NCBI GenBank assembly: GCA_018714685.1
Contig: DVNC01000020.1
Location: 1-51,684, forward strand
Origin: Scatocola faecipullorum
GTDB lineage: Bacteria > Pseudomonadota > Alphaproteobacteria > RF32 > CAG-239
Reading direction: 5' to 3'
DNA: 51,684 nt
Of this stretch, positions 50,193 to 51,684 are shown in pieces. The translations under genes and the position numbers were made by a program. The notes under the pieces are model-generated. The model did not search any database. It was not told the DNA's origin and saw only the letters and a program-made list of their open reading frames with translations. How positions within the stretch are numbered: the stretch's first letter is position 1; each line of letters begins with the position of its first letter.

Positions 50193-51026
50193 ATGATTAA
50201 GAAGTGGCAAATCGTTACAGCAAGTATGCTTTTATCTCTGTTGTCTTTTAAAGTTCAAGCAAATGTAAAGTTTATTGTTGACAACAAGCCCGGAGAACTC
50301 GTCTTCGGGTATGAAGCGCTGTGTGTTGATAAGGGCTATTCGGTCAAAGCGTCCGACTGTGCGGAAGGCATGGTGGGAAACAGCTGCCCCTACAGCGACG
50401 AATATGTTGACAAATGTCTGACACCGACGGAATGGTGCACGGCCAACGGCTACGGCAAAGTGGCTTCCGACTGCGTTAAGCCGGAATATCCTTATGAGGC
50501 CTGCCCAAAAGACGGAACAAGGTTCAAAAGCTGCCTCAGGGACAACGGGCGGGCTTGTCAGGAAGATGACTATTATCTGGTTTGCAACGAGACCGGAACC
50601 ATACCGGACACCTCGGCGGCAGGCTGCCCTTATGATACTTCCTATAAAAAATGCGTGTGCAATCCCTGTGAGGGGTACACTTATACTCTGGCTGAGGCAA
50701 CGGCGCAGGGTTATGTGGCGGGGCCGTCGTGCAATTCGTGCGGAACGGTTAAATATATGCGTTTGCCGGCAGACTGCGGGTCGTATGTGGAATGCGACTG
50801 CGGCGGTATCGGTACGGCCTGCTGGAGCGGTACGAAAAAACTCTATGCCTCCTGCCAGTCATGCTGCGAGAATCGTTGCAGCATTGCCGACAGCGACCGG
50901 CAAGACGGCATTTTGTATGAGTATGAGGAGTGCTCGGGCAAATATTGCGACATCGGCTGCGCAATGGGTTATGAAGATTTGGATAACTACTGGTGTGACG
51001 GCGCTTTAAGGTGCCTGGTGAAATGA
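50193..51026 (+). CDS. Secreted Cys-rich modular protein
   Basis: The protein has 277 residues. The signal peptide ends near FKVQA (about 23). The rest holds over 30 Cys in repeated modules of the form C-x3-GY-...-DC-...-CP-Y...-Y-x-KC: CVDKGYSVKASDC...CPYSDEYVDKC, CTANGYGKVASDC...CPKDGTRFKSC and CNETGTIPDT...CPYDTSYKKC. Then come denser Cys clusters (CNPCEGYTY and CQSCCENRC). This suggests a disulfide-rich surface or secreted protein that needs a Dsb system. Function is unknown. GGGAGG precedes the ATG. The next gene encodes another exported Cys-containing protein. Confidence 0.82.
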   Translation: MIKKWQIVTASMLLSLLSFKVQANVKFIVDNKPGELVFGYEALCVDKGYSVKASDCAEGMVGNSCPYSDEYVDKCLTPTEWCTANGYGKVASDCVKPEYPYEACPKDGTRFKSCLRDNGRACQEDDYYLVCNETGTIPDTSAAGCPYDTSYKKCVCNPCEGYTYTLAEATAQGYVAGPSCNSCGTVKYMRLPADCGSYVECDCGGIGTACWSGTKKLYASCQSCCENRCSIADSDRQDGILYEYEECSGKYCDIGCAMGYEDLDNYWCDGALRCLVK

Positions 51027-51127
51027 GGCAACTGCTCCGGCAAGGCGAAAAGGGTTCTGCGGCGGCAAAAAGCGTCCGAAGGCGCCAAGAAGAAGCTTAA
51101 GAGAATAACTGACTAAGGAGAAGGATG

Positions 51128-51684
51128 ATGAACAAGAAGTGTAAACAAATGATGGGAGCGGTGCTGCTCATGGCATCTTTCTCCCAAAGCGGCTCCGCTC
51201 TGGCAACATCATGTGCGGTTCCGCCGACCTGTGAACAGCTGGGTTATAAAATGAAGGTTGATGACTGCGGTGAGAATCCGGTTTTGCGTTGTCCTTTTGC
51301 TTTGAGTGACGATAATCAGGTTTATTGTACCGAATCGGCGCAAAATCAGGTTGTGAGCGTCGGTGCCATTCTGTATGGCGACGGAACGGTCGCGAGCGGT
51401 CTGGTAACGGGCAAAACGCCGATTGGTATCGTGTTTGATACGGCGAATCGTCTGGCCGTTGCGCTGACGGATATTAACAGCAGCGGTTCCGCGGGCAGCT
51501 CAACGATGATTTGGTCTGCTAACTATTATGATATTCCTGCGTTAGGTAACTGTACCAGCAGTGACGGTTTGACATCTTGCGGGGTAGATGGCCGAGCGAA
51601 TACGACAGCGATACTGAACTGCGGCAGCAGTTGCGGTACAACGCCGGCTGCGACAGCAACCAACAGTTATGAACCGAGCGGGTG
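51128..51684 (+). CDS. Exported protein with Cys module and PIGIV-type domain (3' end outside window)
   Basis: The frame is open from the ATG at 51128 (or 51125) to the window end, about 185 residues. AAGGAG precedes it. A signal peptide ends near GSALA (about 27). CAVPPTCEQLGYKMKVDDC then CPFALSDDNQVYC is one module like those of the upstream Cys-rich protein. A second domain follows: SVGAILYGDGTVASG, GKTPIGIVFDTANRLAVALTD and TMIWSANYYDIPAL, related in part to the 200-aa protein at 37646. It lies 100 bp after the previous gene and is probably co-transcribed or co-regulated with it. Confidence 0.8.
   Translation, partial: MNKKCKQMMGAVLLMASFSQSGSALATSCAVPPTCEQLGYKMKVDDCGENPVLRCPFALSDDNQVYCTESAQNQVVSVGAILYGDGTVASGLVTGKTPIGIVFDTANRLAVALTDINSSGSAGSSTMIWSANYYDIPALGNCTSSDGLTSCGVDGRANTTAILNCGSSCGTTPAATATNSYEPSG

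Overview
The window comes from an alphaproteobacterial chromosome of moderate GC. Four blocks support this: rplU-rpmA-obgE with rsfS and rlmH nearby; fliL-fliM-(DUF6468-like)-motE-TPR; yebC-ruvC-ruvA-ruvB-ybgC-tolQ-tolR-tolA; and xseB-ispA. TGA is used as an ordinary stop. Large secreted, pilin-like and Cys-rich proteins, and many small conserved-looking unknowns, suggest a host-associated (gut-type, RF32-like) lineage. That placement is inference, not something the sequence proves.

Layout. 1-2.5 kb: the end of an acidic Pro/Glu-rich protein facing a lipoprotein gene, with a palindromic repeat between their ends. 2.7-7.8 kb: a secreted nuclease, then rplU, rpmA, obgE and rsfS. An accessory segment follows (repeat block, VirB2-like pilin, two unknowns), then rlmH. 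7.9-16.4 kb, minus strand: a small unknown, then uvrB overlapping the end of a flagellar array (fliL, fliM, DUF6468-like, motE, large TPR protein). 16.7-21.4 kb: a plus-strand set with a pilin-like protein, a 1017-residue type IV pilin-like fibre protein and a secreted protein. 21.4-27.7 kb: phosphate transporter and partner, DsbA-like protein, ispA, xseB, ArsR-like regulator, RNase D and an unknown. 27.9-34.6 kb: aspS, a lipoprotein, tRNA-Gln(CUG), a MATE pump, tRNA-Thr(UGU), a TPR protein and a UPF0104-type membrane protein. 34.7-38.2 kb: a PcfJ-like/repeat/LRR protein and an unknown. 38.3-42.2 kb: thioredoxin-like protein, aminopeptidase P, prmA and a lipoprotein. 42.3-49.1 kb: yebC, ruvC, an unknown, ruvA, ruvB, ybgC, tolQRA (tolB and pal do not follow). 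49.1-51.7 kb: an array of degenerate palindromic repeats, an XRE regulator, a candidate terminated leader RNA and two secreted Cys-containing proteins, the last cut by the window end.

The points most worth a second look are the pilin-fibre gene set, the PcfJ-like/LRR protein, the candidate promoter-RNA-terminator unit before the Cys-rich gene, and a TTAGACA-type motif inside four promoters of unknown genes. Also notable are two families of palindromic intergenic repeats, a direct-repeat-bounded insertion after rsfS, and a duplicated tRNA-Thr 3' end. No complete insertion sequence, CRISPR array or rRNA was seen. Promoter calls rest on match to -35/-10 consensus and spacing only.
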